From Molanna angustata (lineage: Eukaryota; Arthropoda; Insecta; Trichoptera; Molannidae): DNA of 64,000 nt. The stretch's first letter is position 1. Each line of letters opens with the position of its first letter. The position numbers and the translations under genes were made by a program. Location of the stretch: contig OY754964.1 of the NCBI GenBank assembly GCA_963576475.1, positions 50,313,892 through 50,377,891 of the forward strand, in the 5' to 3' direction. The notes under the pieces were generated by a model. That model was given only the letters and a program-made list of their open reading frames with translations. It ran no database searches and had not been told where the DNA came from. Shown here in pieces: positions 51,780 to 64,000 of this stretch.

Positions 51780-53880
51780 TCAGGTACTTTTATTGTGCTC
51801 ATAATTTCAATATACATTGTTATATAGTGGTAAAAAAATCTGGTAAGCCTATCACAACCTATTGTGCCTTTTTTAACGTAAAATCAGTAGTTTTATTAAA
51901 CAGAACAATAATACGTGTTCATTAATATACTGCTTAACATTTTACTGCACGACAGAAACAAAGGATTTAACAGGAATTAATACTTGAACAGCGAGGTCTG
52001 GATGAGCGGAATCACTCGAGCAGGTAACACATATATTACAAGCTAATATATTAAATACATTTGTCTTATAATTTGTCAAAAATTAATTACAAGTGTACCC
52101 GCTCAAAAAACGCTCAAAAACGCTCATACGCAAATTCCACCTAACTTAACATATTTACAATTGTTTAATATATAACTAATATGTACTTTATATTTTTTCA
52201 TGACTGACGAGACGCAAAAATAACACAGAGGAAACAATTTTAAAAAGAAGCTATCTAAAAAAAACAAAATTACAAGGAAATAAAGAGAGGAAAATAAATA
52301 AATACATACAAAGGACGAAGGTATAAAAATAAAAAGCAAAAAGCTAGAGAGTCAAAAACGCCGAAAAGAGGTATAAAAATAATATAACTAAAGTCATCTT
52401 AAAAGCCTAAAGTCATTCTAAATATTTTACTTCTTTTCATAATCGATAAAATGCTAAAAAATTAAAAAAAAATTGCATAGTAATTTATACATTACTTATT
52501 TTCGCATTATATTATATTTTTGCTAAATAACGTCATAATTAAAAATATTGAAATACTACTTAATCGCCAAATAATATAATATCATAAAAACTAAAAATTA
52601 GAAACATATAGCTAAATAATTATTATATTCGTAAAACGCATATTTTTATGTAAAAATTCAGTAAACCAAATATATGTTTAAGAATGTTACACCGCGTCAA
52701 TCGGTAATAAAAAACAAAGGGCTAGCCAAATGAACTCATTTAACCCCTATATAACAGAGATAACGGTCAGGTCAATACCCCATTCACAAAAGTGAAAGTT
52801 ACCGTGCATAATAATATTTAAACATCTTCGCCAATATAATAGTATACGTCGAAAAAATAAAATACATTAAATATTTAAATAAATTAGATACATCGTTTCT
52901 AAACATAATTATAGGAATAAAACAATTGTAAACAATTACAATTAAATAAAATAAAATACGTACGCAAACGAACATTATAATATATTTTTAAAATATTTTT
53001 TCGAAATAATTGTTTGAAAATAAACTAAACTAATGCTTCTAAAACTATAATATTAAAATATTATTCTAAAAAATAAATTCAAACAAGCATACGATACGGA
53101 AGTTTAAAACTATTACTATAATATAGAAAGCAAATTTAAACAATTACTAACTACAAATAAACATTGTTTTTAAATACAATCGAAATAAATAAAAATAAAA
53201 AGCCGTGATACATTGAACAGCTACAAATAGCTAATGTTGAACAGCTACAATTAGCTAAATACAAAATATTTTTTATATACAAAATATTTTACTTTATTTT
53301 TTATAAAAACACTACAACTATAAAACCATGATCGAACAATAAAAATAATACGATACGATAGCGAATACGTTCCAGAATATAGAAACATTGAAACTATAAT
53401 ATACGGTAGTAAAAATACCTAACTATAATCAAACATTAAAACATTAAAACCTTATTATATATTAACTATATAATACAGCAACAAACTGGTACTATAAACT
53501 AAACTATATTATATTAACTATGTAATACTACAAAAAGTATTATAAAACATTAAAATTATAAAACACAGAAACATGGCATACATAATAATAATAAATATTA
53601 TAAACATACTCGTATTTTCAATTTAAAAAAAAAAAAAACATTGTACAATACAATACGAAACAAACAAATAACATTATATGGCATTATAATATAATACTTC
53701 AGCAACGAGTAAAAACATACTTATAAATCAAATCAAATGGAACTTATAATACTTATAAATACTTATAATCAAATGGAACTTGCAAATTATAAAAAACATT
53801 TTATACCTATCAATCATCGCAAGTACAAACATTTACATTGTATAATTCTATTGTATAATTTTATTGTATAATTTTAAAAT
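51780..53880 (+). other. LARD internal region, extremely AT-rich half
   Basis: About 2.1 kb of A/T-dominated sequence with almost no GC-rich patch and no ORF above 75 codons. Words like TATAATACTTATAAAT are reused locally. Nothing suggests coding. Confidence 0.6.
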
Positions 53881-53904
53881 TTCAAATTGAGCATCAAAGA
53901 CATC

Positions 53905-54070
53905 AACAAGAATCATCTGGACGACTTCATACAGCAACTAGCTGCCCCCGCATTCAACCGCATCACTACATAGAAGAAATTATTTATGATGAACCACTGC
54001 ATCATCACCATCATCAGGACGACTTCAAACAGCAACTAGCTGCCCCCGCATTCAGCATCAACGGACAACA
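53905..54070 (+). repeat. Direct repeat in LARD interior
   Basis: GACGACTTCATACAGCAACT plus AGCTGCCCCCGCATTCA at about 53919-53955 recurs at about 54017-54053 with one change. Confidence 0.8.
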
Positions 54071-54074
54071 ACGG

Positions 54075-54560
54075 ACAACAATGTTCATCATCAAAGGACA
54101 ATGCTATCACCACCTTCAACCGACATAATCATCGCAGCAGATCATTTCGCCTCTTCATACCGGAGCACTGGAATCACATGCCAATTCCAATCATCGCTGA
54201 CGACTACATCCCAGCAAATTAAGAAACGCTCCTGCTTATCAGTACCTACTGCTACTCAATACTTGCCTACCACTCCATCAACTGGATGTCAAACAATCAT
54301 CGTGCGCACACTACATTCTACACTACGGGCATACAAAAACTCCCCACGTATCATCGCCTAGAAGAGCATTGAACGAGGACGGATTTTGTTGGGACCTGGT
54401 CCCATCCTTCGTGGACTCGTCAGCCAAGGACGACGCTCCTTCTGACACACGACAGGAAGCTGCTCATCATTCACGTTACTAACTCCTTCGTGTTTTCGCC
54501 CCACTGCTGGCACACGCTTGGAAGCTACAGTAACTTACTTAAGGTCGTTCCATCAGCCAC
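54075..54560 (+). other. LARD interior, GC-moderate, no gene
   Basis: An 86-codon frame (54101-54361) lacks motifs. Composition here (rich in CATC and CAGC) contrasts with the AT-rich half. Confidence 0.45.
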
Positions 54561-54780
54561 ATGGACGCACCACAAAATATACAGGTTACACTGAAGTCCC
54601 AAGCACTTCAAAGCCGTCAACATGGCGCACCGCAAATACCTACAGGTTACACTGAAGTCCCATGCACTTCAAAGCCGTCAACATGGCGCACCGCAAATAC
54701 CTACAGGTTACACTGAAGTCCCATGCACTTCAAAGCCGTCAACATGGCGCACCGCAAAACCTACAGGCTAAACTGGATAT
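54560..54780 (+). repeat. 61-bp minisatellite in LARD interior
   Basis: Unit with GCACTTCAAAGCCGTCAACA, TGGCGCACCGCAAATACC and TACAGGTTACACTGAAGTCC; three good copies (from about 54603, 54664 and 54725) after a diverged first one. The unit is 61 bp, so it does not keep a reading frame. Confidence 0.88.
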
Positions 54781-55396
54781 CGCCACATCCAAAGCTGTCA
54801 CGCACGACACGCCGAAAACCACAAGACACCCTCGTGCTTCGCCACATGCTGGCACACGCAGGCAGCTGTCGAACATATATTTATTTATATATGTATCTAC
54901 ATGCACACATGCACACATACGCACGCACTGATGTATACTCGACAAGCTACAAAAATTTTGAGACATCAAACATATCACCATCGAAGAGAGCATCAATCTA
55001 CAATAGAATCTGCAACTTCTGCATTCAATCTGCACTTCATCCCAGTCAATCTCAACACATTGAGGACACCTGGAACTTCATACATTCCAAACTGAGGAGC
55101 ATACACACGAGGAACACATAAGGATGTCCAGCCAGCACACGCAGGACGACACTCCTCCATTCACCTCAATAGCAGAGCAACCACACCCCATCAAAAGAGC
55201 AGCAAATCATACCAGCAGCAGACATTTTAAAGATGAGTAAACATATATCCTTGCTATCTTTAGGATCTATAATAGCATATAAAAATTTGAATACAAATGC
55301 CTAAATTTTTTTTTATTTTGTCCACAGAACTCAATGTAAGGACTTTGAACTTCGAGGAGGGGTCGTGTATCGTCTAAGAGACTGCCAACGGGGTTC
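54781..55396 (+). other. LARD interior to 3' LTR, no gene
   Basis: Ends with purine-rich CTTCGAGGAGGGGTCG (55349-55364) about 35 bp before the 3' LTR and AACGGGGTTC directly before it; either may be the polypurine tract. Short frames (up to 132 codons at 54723-55121) cross the minisatellite and carry no motif. Confidence 0.5.
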
Positions 55397-56031
55397 TGTG
55401 GCGCGATCACCGATTGCGCCACGAGCTGCGTTACTTCGGCAGGCGCCATCTTGCCCTGCGCTGTATGCACAGCTCGACACCTATTTAAGGGGAAGCACAG
55501 CGCTCCCAGACCATTCCGCTTATCCAGATCTCGAGGCTAGGCATCACGCTGCCCGACCGCTCGTCGTCGTTCAAATCGTCCGCGTTTTAAATTTACATTT
55601 ATAATCATTAAATAATAATTCAACATTTTCTGTACCAAGTAATATTAATAAGCACCAATTGTAAGCATCAACTTGATCAATAAAAGAGTAAGTTCAATTT
55701 CCTGTTACATCTTTCAATCTGTCAACCATTTCTACCTGAGTAATATTTAATAATAATATTTCATCTATTGTATACGATATCGCAGTTGCTTGGTCGATCA
55801 ATCTGTGGCTCAGCTGTCGGGACTCTCCGAACAGACGGCCTCCAGGTTCGAACCAAGCGGGTGAGATATCGTTTGGGTTGTATGTAGCTAAAGGCGGACA
55901 AACAGGTAATACCTACACGTCCAACTGACCGACCTTACCACCTCAATTACAGGCGTGTATATCAGTTCCGGCTGGTATGCAATCGCTTCTAACCAAGTGA
56001 CCACTCTGGCACTTTAGCAAGCTCTACATAC
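55397..56031 (+). mobile_element. LARD 3' LTR
   Basis: Matches the 5' LTR over 610 bp, with changes including CCAGATCTCG for CCAAATCTCG, GCGTTTTAAA for GCGTTCCAAA, and ATTTAATAAT for ATTTGATAAT. The region after 56006 is only loosely similar. Confidence 0.87.
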
Positions 56032-56039
56032 TACAAATA

Positions 56040-56625
56040 CCTTTAACCCCAAAATGTTTTACCTCTTTTGGTGAACTCTCGTTCACCAGTTTAGCTTTGG
56101 GCCCTCGGGTTACCAAGTTACCTGATCTTGGTTACCGAGGACTGGGTTGTGCTGCCGATCAGGTTAGATGAACCTGTCAGCGGTTACCCAGGATAGGCTA
56201 TGCCGGTTTATATAGGCTTTAGGTATTTCAACCTGTTTGCCTATCCCCAAGCGAAGGTATTGTAATAACTGTGTAGGTACTTACCAAGCACAGTACTACG
56301 TATATATAGATATTAAATATTATAGTAAAACACAGGTAATTGTTATAACAGAAATCAAAAGATAATGATGCGATTACTTACATGGATTTATTGAATTATG
56401 GTACCTATCTAATATATTGTAACAGTTTGACTTATTAAATACTTATATTTTAAATTGGAATATTATACGATGATTACGCGGATTGAATACTATGAGGTCG
56501 TAAGGACAGCGCGACCGCTGTGGCTAGTACTGGGTAGATCGAATGGCCGCTGCCTGTCTGAGCCGGCTTTATATAGTGCTGAAGCGTTAGGATTCAGACA
56601 CTAGCGCGCGCCATAATGTTGTAGA
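56040..56625 (-). mobile_element. LTR-like sequence, opposite orientation
   Basis: Minus strand starts near TATGGCGCGCGCTAG, has CACTATATAAAGCCGG (TATA-like), TTCAATAAATCCATG (AATAAA), TTACCTGTGTTTTAC and ends with GGTGAACGAGAGTTCACC near 56075. This layout and the GGCGCG start resemble the LARD LTRs at low identity. No internal region adjoins it, so it may be a solo LTR of a related family. Confidence 0.5.
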
Positions 56626-56626
56626 A

Positions 56627-56707
56627 CTCCATAAGATAATTATATCCACGATATGGGTAAACATAGATGGTTTTGATTCCGCCTGTTGACCAGACATGCC
56701 CCCCTGG
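56627..56707 (-). repeat. R87 repeat copy (inverted)
   Basis: Minus strand CCAGGGGGGCATGTCTGGTC, AATCAAAACCATCTATGTTT and TTATGGAGTTCTACA; mirror of the 50838 copy. Confidence 0.65.
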
Positions 56708-56709
56708 TT

Positions 56710-57110
56710 GTTTATAAAATAACTTCAATCCTAGGATTGGTCTGCACCAAGCACTCCGTCTCTCTCCACATATCTCTATTTTCAGCCAGAAACTTCGTCT
56801 CTTTATAGCTGCTTCATCACACATCACTGATCACCTGACTGATCCATATAGCTGTCTCCAGAGCGACCTTTTTAGATTTGCCTTTCGTCATTCATTCGGC
56901 GATAGTAACAAGCAGAACGAAATACCTGATGTTATGGCCTTTACATTTCTTATCTTTGAGAGTTGTCTCGTTTTTCCGACTCTGCTCAGTACCACGCCGT
57001 TTGGAATGTGGTCTGACCAATGGATCCTAGCTATGCGCCTGAAAAACCACATTCCAAAAGCAGTCAGACGTCCAGAACCTCTTGACCTTATTATCCACGT
57101 TCCGCTGCCA
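56710..57110 (-). pseudogene. Probable RTE-like LINE relic
   Basis: Moderately GC-rich with LINE-like composition. Minus-strand pieces cannot be joined into a frame and no catalytic motif is seen; adjacency to the next entry suggests one element or two nested ones. Confidence 0.35.
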
Positions 57111-57114
57111 TACT

Positions 57115-57390
57115 TTTACTTTGTTTTATTCAGCCGTCTCTGTTCACTGCTGGACATAGGCCTCCCTCATATCTCTCTGTCTTGGACCTTCAGCATCCAG
57201 TCACCAGGAACCCTCTTTATATCATCGGGCCATCGCGTAGGTGGTCATCCTCTACGTCTCCTGTCCTCACGTGGCCTCCATTCCATGATCTTCTTGGTCC
57301 ATCTTTGGTCCTTCACTCTAGCGATACGTCCCGCGCATGATCACTTAAGGTTCGCCACTCCTTCAACGACGTCATACATCCCATAATACA
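57115..57390 (-). pseudogene. RTE-like LINE ORF2 C-terminal fragment
   Basis: Minus strand: GVANLK, a stop, then GRIARVKDQRWTKKIMEWRP, REDRRRRGRPPTRWPDDIKR and VPGDWMLKVQDRE. This is the widespread 'W.GH.AR..D.RWTK.I..WRP....RGRP..RW.DDI' end of RTE-type LINE ORF2. One stop interrupts it. Confidence 0.8.
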
Positions 57391-57399
57391 CCGATTTAA

Positions 57400-60300
57400 T
57401 GATTAATATTATATGTCGCAAATGTTAAAGGAATCAGATCAATGTTACTTCTTTTATAAAACCAGTGACGGAGTAGATGGAAAAAAATCAATACAAATAC
57501 AGTAATTTTAAAAGCGTGGAACTATATTAACGTCATATTCGTTGGCGCTTCACGCTGATATTAAATTTTTAGACCCTTTTGTCAATAGACGTTGAAATAA
57601 ATAATTTGAATTCATATAAATACTTTCGTCCAATGCAGCAGTAAATAATGATTTACTCTGTCGCCAATAAATTATTATCATCGCAGAAAGAGGGGCCTTT
57701 AAAAACATTTCAGGAGACTGTATCAAATATTTGTTCGAGAGCACAAAAATAAACACAATATCAAGTTGTGTTTTCAAGCCCAATATTTATTATTATGATA
57801 TACAGACATGTGAGTTAAGTAACTCTACGTAAAGCACATATGTTTCTGCGTAGAATAGGCAGTGTTTTCTCAGTCTCTCCATGTGTGTGTGTATTATACA
57901 TACACATAGCTGGTAATTTATGGACATGATCCAAAAGGATTTATACAGAGAGCTCTTGTGTCTAGGGCACATGAGTCAGTTTTGAAGGTAATGGGGGTGT
58001 GTGAAATTTGTCAAAAGTTGTGGGGCTGGTTTCTAGGTGTTTTCACTACTCGCTAAATATCAACAAAATGAACAAACTCGTCCCATCCGTTTGCAAATTG
58101 AACACCACAATAATTAAATTTCATAAAATCCGATTAATTTGTTTATAAATTTTTCCTTCAATGAGAGCGTTTGCAAAATAAAAAACAACATTTAGGTAAT
58201 ATAGTATAATTAAAATTACAATTCCGTTTATACACAAAATACGAAATTAAATAACACAAAGTTTCTCACATACTAGATCAACAACATCTATATGATGCGA
58301 AAATATAAATCTATATGATGTTTCAATCCAAGATCCGCGAGATTTTTTATTTTGTCTACATTTTTCGTTGGTTTTCCAACTTTGAAGTAACACCAACTTA
58401 GAGGCATCGCAGAAAATAATGTAAAAAAAACGCTTAAATGTTAATTGAAGTTCGATCTTTATATTCGATGTTCAAATAATTTTTGAATAAAATTAAATTC
58501 TATTGAAAAAATATATATAATTTAAATTGAAGTAAGCGGTTTTTGCTCAATTTTTATTAAAATAATAAAATGTAAAATACATAATTTAAAGATGTAGGTT
58601 TCTGAGATGAAATAAATAAAAAAGTACATGGTTATTTGAATTTCTTTAAGGAGAAATTGTTTGGTATATACCAAAACTATTTCATTAAAGATCCTGCAAC
58701 AAATTTACTTCCCGGAAAATTCCGAGAATTTTAATATCGTCCGACTATAAAATCAAAAACGATGAAAATACGCAAACGCTTGTGTTAACATAAAATCTAA
58801 ATATAAAAAGGGTTAATGTTGAGAATTTCTCTATTCAGAAGACAAGAACCTTTTTACTTTAAGGAGAACTATATTACTATCTAATGTTACAACATACTTT
58901 AACGGACAAGGTTAATCTACCGAATAATGACATACATTCACTTTTTGTTGTATTCTGATAAATCATTAATACCTACATATTTATTTATTTTCTGATTATT
59001 TTCGATTTCACCCTTATTCGATTTCTCATATTATTTTTGCTCTGTAATAGTAAATCAAAATACTTATTATGTTGTCAATCTCTCTTCATAATCCAACAGT
59101 CGATTCGTTCAAGAGAATTTAATTTATCGACAGTATAAAGCCAAGACGCATGTATGAAGGAACATTTTTTATGGTGTAGTGGACTTTTTGCAAAAATTAA
59201 CTAAATTTTTTAACTTTGTATACACCGTTTCGGAACTAGCCGTTACATCCACAGGCAGAATTTCAACTAAAGACTTTTTGCATTCCAAAAAACACCAACT
59301 TAGAGGCTTCGTAGCACATTATTATGTTCTATATATGGATGAATTCAGAATTTGAAGAAGAACATTTTGTGTGTGTGTGTCCTCCGTATAATATTTGATC
59401 CGCTCAATTTACAGAGCCCAAAATTTCAGAATATATAAATAGTTATAAGGCCTACAAAACTTTTACACTAAGCATTTTCAATTTTCGTTTCAGTCAGGGT
59501 TTATCAAATTTTGAATTTAACTTTATTTTTCCATATATCTTAAAAACTATAAAAGCTAGAACGCTGAAAATAAGTATAAGTATGGACAAATTCCAGAGGT
59601 TTTCAAACATTTTTTATTTAGAAAAATATTTTTTTATGATAAATTTATGTGTTTATCTGCCTATTTCCAAAGTTTTTAAAAATATCCAAAAAAGCCGAAA
59701 CATCCCAACTTAAAATTTTTTTTTCTATAAAAAATATGAACATTGTAGTAGTACAACTCAAAGTTTTTCTAACAATTTTTATAAGAATTGGATTGGAAGT
59801 GACGACATCGTTTTAAACAATTTGCAAGGCAGTATACACTAGACAATATCTCACTCAATAGTTTGATACCTACTTAATCTCCAAACATGCATACATACCA
59901 TCATGCTGGAAAAAAGGAAAAAAGACTGACCTCCATACTACCCTATCCTGACATACATACCTACATGTCTTATATAGAAATCAAAATATCTTATAATGTT
60001 TATATATTTGTGTTTATAGTTTGGTACGTATTCTACAATTATATATAGGTACTATCGCCATTGACAGTTTGATCTCATGTGTTACATGCAACATGTATAT
60101 CAAATAATACACTATGCAAAATTATCATGATTTCAATTTCCTCTCCATTCTCATTTTCTACCATATTCTTAGTTATTTGAATTTAAATCGAAACAAGAAA
60201 AAGTGAAATCAATGGATCATACTGAAAACTAAACGCAATATTTCAACGGATTTAAATGAAATAAAAACATAAATTCATCATAAAAAGAAGATCACAGTTT

Positions 60301-61430
60301 GGTGAGATATATCTAAAAATATGCATTGTTGGATTATATTGAGATGCTATGTAGTGTGGTAGCTCGTTATTTATATATTTTGTACATAACTATGACCATC
60401 AATATAATCAATCATATTCTATATATTACATCAACAACTTTCTTTGATCAACAATATAAACCTGATCTATCATGGAAATATCCTACACAATTTAATGGAA
60501 CAATATTATTGTTCTTAACAAGTAGATAGAACGGTTGCTACGGAACAGATCAAAATGCAATTTCACAATAAAACTTAGGTAAGTATACAGACAAAGTTAA
60601 CACAAGAACTTAAACCTCAATCAAGACTATAGGTGCATGAACTCCGAATTTGTTCTGGTATAACAGACTACTGAAGATCGCAACCAACAACTAAGTGTTA
60701 CTACTGTGGTGAAGTTTCTCGTTCTTCGGTTAAACTTTCACTTCGTATGTATGTACACCACTGAGATACTTGGAGAATCGTACAAATACGTGAATCCAAA
60801 CTAATTGTATGTATATTGGATATCTTAAACCACGAGTTTACATAATATTACCTTATACCTTTTGATCCTATGGCTAGGCAAAAGTTACGGAAATTAATGG
60901 CTGGTTGGTTAACATTAAAAAATATATACCCCATGTAGCTTCTATGTAGTTGTACTTAGTTTAGCGAATGTACAAAGATATTCTTTACCATAAATTACTC
61001 ATCCAATCATTGCGAAAAAATGTAATTTACTAAAAAACCCATATTATTTATTATTCAATTACGAGCATTTTAAATAAGTTGGTGTTCTTGTAAAGGAAAA
61101 AAAGATGTAATTTGAATACAATACGAGGAAAAGTTTAAAGTATATTTTCTGAACAAAAGTCCAACTTTTTAATTAGAATGGTTGCCCATTATATAGGCCG
61201 TTAAATTTCAAGGGCGGATCGAGCCAACGGACCGTGGACGATTTTTTAAACTTTTGTATTTATATTTCATCTCCCCATTCACGTGGGTATTTCAATTATA
61301 TTAATTATTTTTGATTTTATATTTTACGATGTATTTTTTTAAAAAACTTTGTTATAAAATTTGAATTAATTTTAAAATTAAAGAGTTATTACGAGTATAA
61401 TTATATAAATCGAATATTTTTGTAGTAACA
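57400..61430. other. Long AT-rich stretch, few landmarks
   Basis: About 4 kb with no ORF worth calling. A word AACACCAACTTAGAGGC recurs at 58388 and 59290, hinting at an old repeat. A LINE 3' end scrap (ACATACCATCATG) lies at about 59888-59905. TG runs occur at about 57884 and 59369. Confidence 0.45.
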
Positions 61431-61439
61431 TGTATGCAA

Positions 61440-61965
61440 ATATTGGATATTATCCCTGTCGGGAGTCAATAATATTTAATGACATTTTTTTAACATCTCA
61501 ATAGGGACGAAGTTGAAATTTTGAAGTAGAACCAGAAACTCAAGGAACCTACAGGGCATACGACCTGTCATCGATATACAATGTCATTGAAAATAAAAAC
61601 ACAATTACAACAATGCGAATGCATTGTCACCAAATGTATAAGGATTGTTGCTTTCATTGTTTACAAACCAATTTTTCAATAGATGGTGTTTCAAAAAAGT
61701 TTCTTCGTCACATCATAGATGGCGATGGTGTCTCAGCTTATTTTCAAATGGACAGATTTTCATGATTAAAATATATATAATTTTCAAAAATTGGATTGAT
61801 AAGGACCTCAATAAGAAGGCATCACTAGGTGAACATTGCGCAAGTGCATAAAGTGATCACGTAAACCAGCCGATGACAGGTCGTAATCCCTGTAGGTGCC
61901 TTGAGTTCCTGGTTCTCCTATAGTATTCGATCTTCTTCTCTGTTGAGATGTTTAAAGTTTGTCAT
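61440..61965. mobile_element. Repeat T, full copy with about 95-bp TIRs
   Basis: The left end TGACATTTTTTTAACATCTC, ACGAAGTTGAAATTTTGAAG and AGAACCAGAAACTCAAGG down to CGACCTGTCATCG (61574) is the reverse complement, at roughly 80%, of the right end from CGATGACAGGTCG to GAGATGTTTAAAGTTTGTCA. Flanking TAA on both sides is a possible 3-bp TSD. The interior (about 280 bp) is non-coding and holds a region shared with all other T copies. A non-autonomous DNA transposon; superfamily not assigned. Confidence 0.75.
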
Positions 61966-61969
61966 AAAA

Positions 61970-63200
61970 TAAATCTATAAACGCATGAATATATTAGACA
62001 TAAACATTAAAGTTGGGGATAAATAAACCATCTAATTGGGGTAGTAACTAGCATACCTAACAAAAAATGGCATGTGCCAGCAGCTGGCACACTGAGGATA
62101 CACTTACAAGTAAAATTTCATACAAGCTGTTTTGTTGCATGCCTGTAGAGAAAAGCGGAGAACACGGTTTGCGACTCACACCGCCCAGATTGCATAATAT
62201 ATTTACATTGAAAACTAGTAAAATTTACATTGAAAACAAAAAAGATACACTGACACTATTGACTGATGATTCCATTTGGAGTCATGTTATATTTTTTGAA
62301 AAATATGAATGAGCTAATGTATTTTACTGTGAAATGATCAAAATCATTTTATTAAAGCATTAAACAGAAGAACTAATATATAAATCATCAACACTCTTCA
62401 AAAAAACTCATAATAATGAATAATATATTTCACTTACCAGAGAATTTTCGAAATGGCGTCTTAAAAATACTTTCTGCAACTTTCAATTATCCGTAGGTAT
62501 TATATACTCTTTGCTTTCAATGGCTATAAAACAATTAATCGTTTGACATAAATGAATTCTAACTGATTTTCTTAAAAGTAGAAATCTTCACTATCGACAT
62601 AAATACAAAAACTTATACCAAGTGCTCCAAAGATGTCTTTACTAGTCTAAAATATAATATGATTCCATATGTGATCAAAATCCAGGAAAGGGTTAATACC
62701 AAAAAATCAAATACAAGAATGTCATTTAACAGATACACTTGCAAAAGACTGAAATACTATTAGCGAACTACGTGTATGTGTATCTCCGGATATATGTATA
62801 TCTGATATTTTACAGATTTTTTTTAAATTTTATTTTACGTCATTTCAATACTCAATCCGAGAAAAGAAGACTGGGGTCAAAACTAAATCCGAGAAAAAAA
62901 GACCAAGACTGATACTATTTCTAAGTTTGTATATCGCTTCTTCTTCTGTCGCCATTAATAATAACAATATTAATTGTTTATTTCCTTTTGAAAACAGATT
63001 ACATTGAAACAATATTGAATTTTTACAAAGAAAAACAAATAATATCTATAAATAAGTATATAAGATATGAATTCATCCATTTTTATGGTAAGTAGGATAT
63101 AGGTTGTGTTCCACTATTTACCTTTTTCTGCCTAACTAGGAAAAATTCCTGTTTCAAAGGCAGACAATTTTTTTAATTTTTTTTATTTTATAGTTTTCTT
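61970..63200. other. AT-rich stretch, nothing recognised
   Basis: An 81-codon frame (62067-62312) without motifs; otherwise AT-rich. Confidence 0.45.
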
Positions 63201-63205
63201 CCGAA

Positions 63206-63560
63206 ACAAATATTTATTTATTTATTTATTTATTATAAATCCTTTCTTACAAATACAATAACATATTAAGTATGCACAATATAACATAAAATATATAGTA
63301 CTATAATGAACTTAAAATTTAAGTTTATGTTTTTTTATTTTAATCACTTACTCATTATTGAGTTATATTTTGTAGATTATTCCAGGATAAGACACTATAT
63401 TATGTTCTGAACGAAATATATGTTCTGAACGAGGAAAATATAAATAAATAGTAGATCTTAATTTGGCATCTTTTAAAAGAAAATTATTCTACTCAAGAAA
63501 CAGATTGACCATAAATATCTAGTAAATTAAGTTTTCTGTATTAAGATTTTAAAATTAAGT
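63206..63560 (-). pseudogene. LINE 3' end relic
   Basis: ATTT repeats at about 63206-63230 (TAAA tail on minus strand), then a UTR and a degraded ORF2 end with GATTATTCCAGGATAAG, comparable to GGCTATTCCATAATCTTG at 41.42 kb. Decayed. Confidence 0.4.
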
Positions 63561-63564
63561 TTTT

Positions 63565-64000
63565 TCTAATTGCACTTCTTCTTTAATTCAAAACACTATA
63601 TTATTAGGACTTTTCTTAATAATGTACTAATTACAATAAATACCTATCGGGGCGGCGCGAATATTATAAATAACGAGTTGGTTGTGGCCAACGCTGTACT
63701 GCTCAACACCAAGTCACTCCAAAAAGTATTCAAATTTTTTATGGAAAATCTTCAGAATTTTTACGCAACGAGTTTGTTAAATTATTTTAAATTTATATAT
63801 TTTATAATGAAAACTTGATGATTCTTCAATGCCTTCTTATGAAAGTGATGTGCTGTTTTATCAATTTGAAAATAAACATAACAAATTATAAGTTTCATGA
63901 GCTTGGTTTCACTTTTGGAGCTGAAAAAATTGAAAAGCACTGATCAGATATCTATCAAAATCTAATGGGGTCTTAGCGAGCATTAAATATACATATTTAA
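63565..64000 (-). repeat. Repeat F, copy 4, cut by window end
   Basis: Shares GAAAACTTGATGATTCTTCA, AAAGTGATGTGC and AATCTAATGGGGTCT with the 30.1-kb copy, and GTTGTGGCCAACGCTG with the outer edge of the family. It runs beyond position 64000. Confidence 0.6.

Larger units (their letters stand above)
50928..56031 (+). mobile_element. Non-coding LTR retrotransposon (LARD-like)
   Basis: Two direct repeats of 610 bp (50928-51537 and 55397-56006) with about five differences and no gaps enclose about 3.85 kb without any gag or pol frame. A primer-binding sequence follows the 5' LTR. LTR identity near 99% implies a recent insertion, so the lack of ORFs is not due to decay. Proteins must come from an autonomous relative. 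The exact outer ends and TSD are uncertain by some 20 bp at the right. Confidence 0.87.

Noticed and set aside
1..64000. Host protein-coding exons
   Set aside because: I looked for conserved host domains and for exon-like frames with splice signals. None was convincing; polypyrimidine-CAG words inside repeat F occur in all copies and are not exon borders.

Overview
The window looks like AT-rich, repeat-dense insect DNA, most likely from a moth or butterfly (Lepidoptera). I base this on its composition, on the LINE and SINE 3' tails (families I recognise as typical of lepidopteran genomes) and on the R1-clade retrotransposon. I found no exon of a host protein gene that I would defend. Almost everything that can be read is mobile DNA in various states of decay, with long AT-rich gaps between. 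The species cannot be fixed from the sequence. Short family names used below (SINE-A, SINE-B, F, T, R87) are working labels for this window only. || Layout. 1-9.4 kb: a tRNA-derived SINE (SINE-A, 1922-2222) nested in repeat F; relics of repeats F, T and R87; LINE scraps with readable reverse transcriptase; a near-perfect 255-bp palindrome (8426-8680); and a 5'-truncated LINE tail with a 15-bp target site duplication (8911-9418). 10.3-15.8 kb (minus strand): a decayed Ty3/gypsy element (gag, protease, RT-RNase H, integrase), split by a LINE insertion and joined directly to the 3' LTR of an internally deleted LTR element. 16-18.9 kb: LINE fragments. 18.9-24.0 kb: the best-preserved element, a complete R1-clade LINE with two open ORFs, inserted in the last unit of a seven-unit, 40-bp tandem array and flanked by a 15-bp duplication. 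24.7-25.5 kb: a non-autonomous hAT element with an exact 8-bp duplication. 25.8-27.0 kb: a T repeat carrying a three-unit minisatellite and a solo LTR. 28.4-28.9 kb: a GC-rich retroposon without a poly-A tail; a 105-bp copy of it recurs at 43.3 kb. 29-46 kb: LINE fragments, foldback elements and short relics. 46.8-47.6 kb: a large foldback element flanked by TTAA. 48.4-50.7 kb: two SINE-B copies and an RTE-like LINE fragment. 50.9-56.0 kb: a non-coding LTR retrotransposon (LARD type) with 610-bp near-identical LTRs and a primer-binding region repeated about four times. 56-57.4 kb: a related LTR in opposite orientation and LINE relics. 57.4-64 kb: AT-rich, with one complete T element (61.4-62.0 kb) and an F copy that runs off the end. 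|| How the parts relate. Only the R1-clade element appears able to make its own proteins. SINE-A shares an (AAG)n tail with LINE fragments at 8.9, 5.7 and 35.9 kb, which suggests mobilisation by that LINE family. The LARD and the TIR elements must rely on enzymes encoded elsewhere. Nesting order (target site duplications, solo LTR in T, SINE in F, LINE in gypsy) gives a relative history. I saw no CRISPR array, rRNA gene, intact tRNA gene or gene cluster, and no convincing new multi-gene system.
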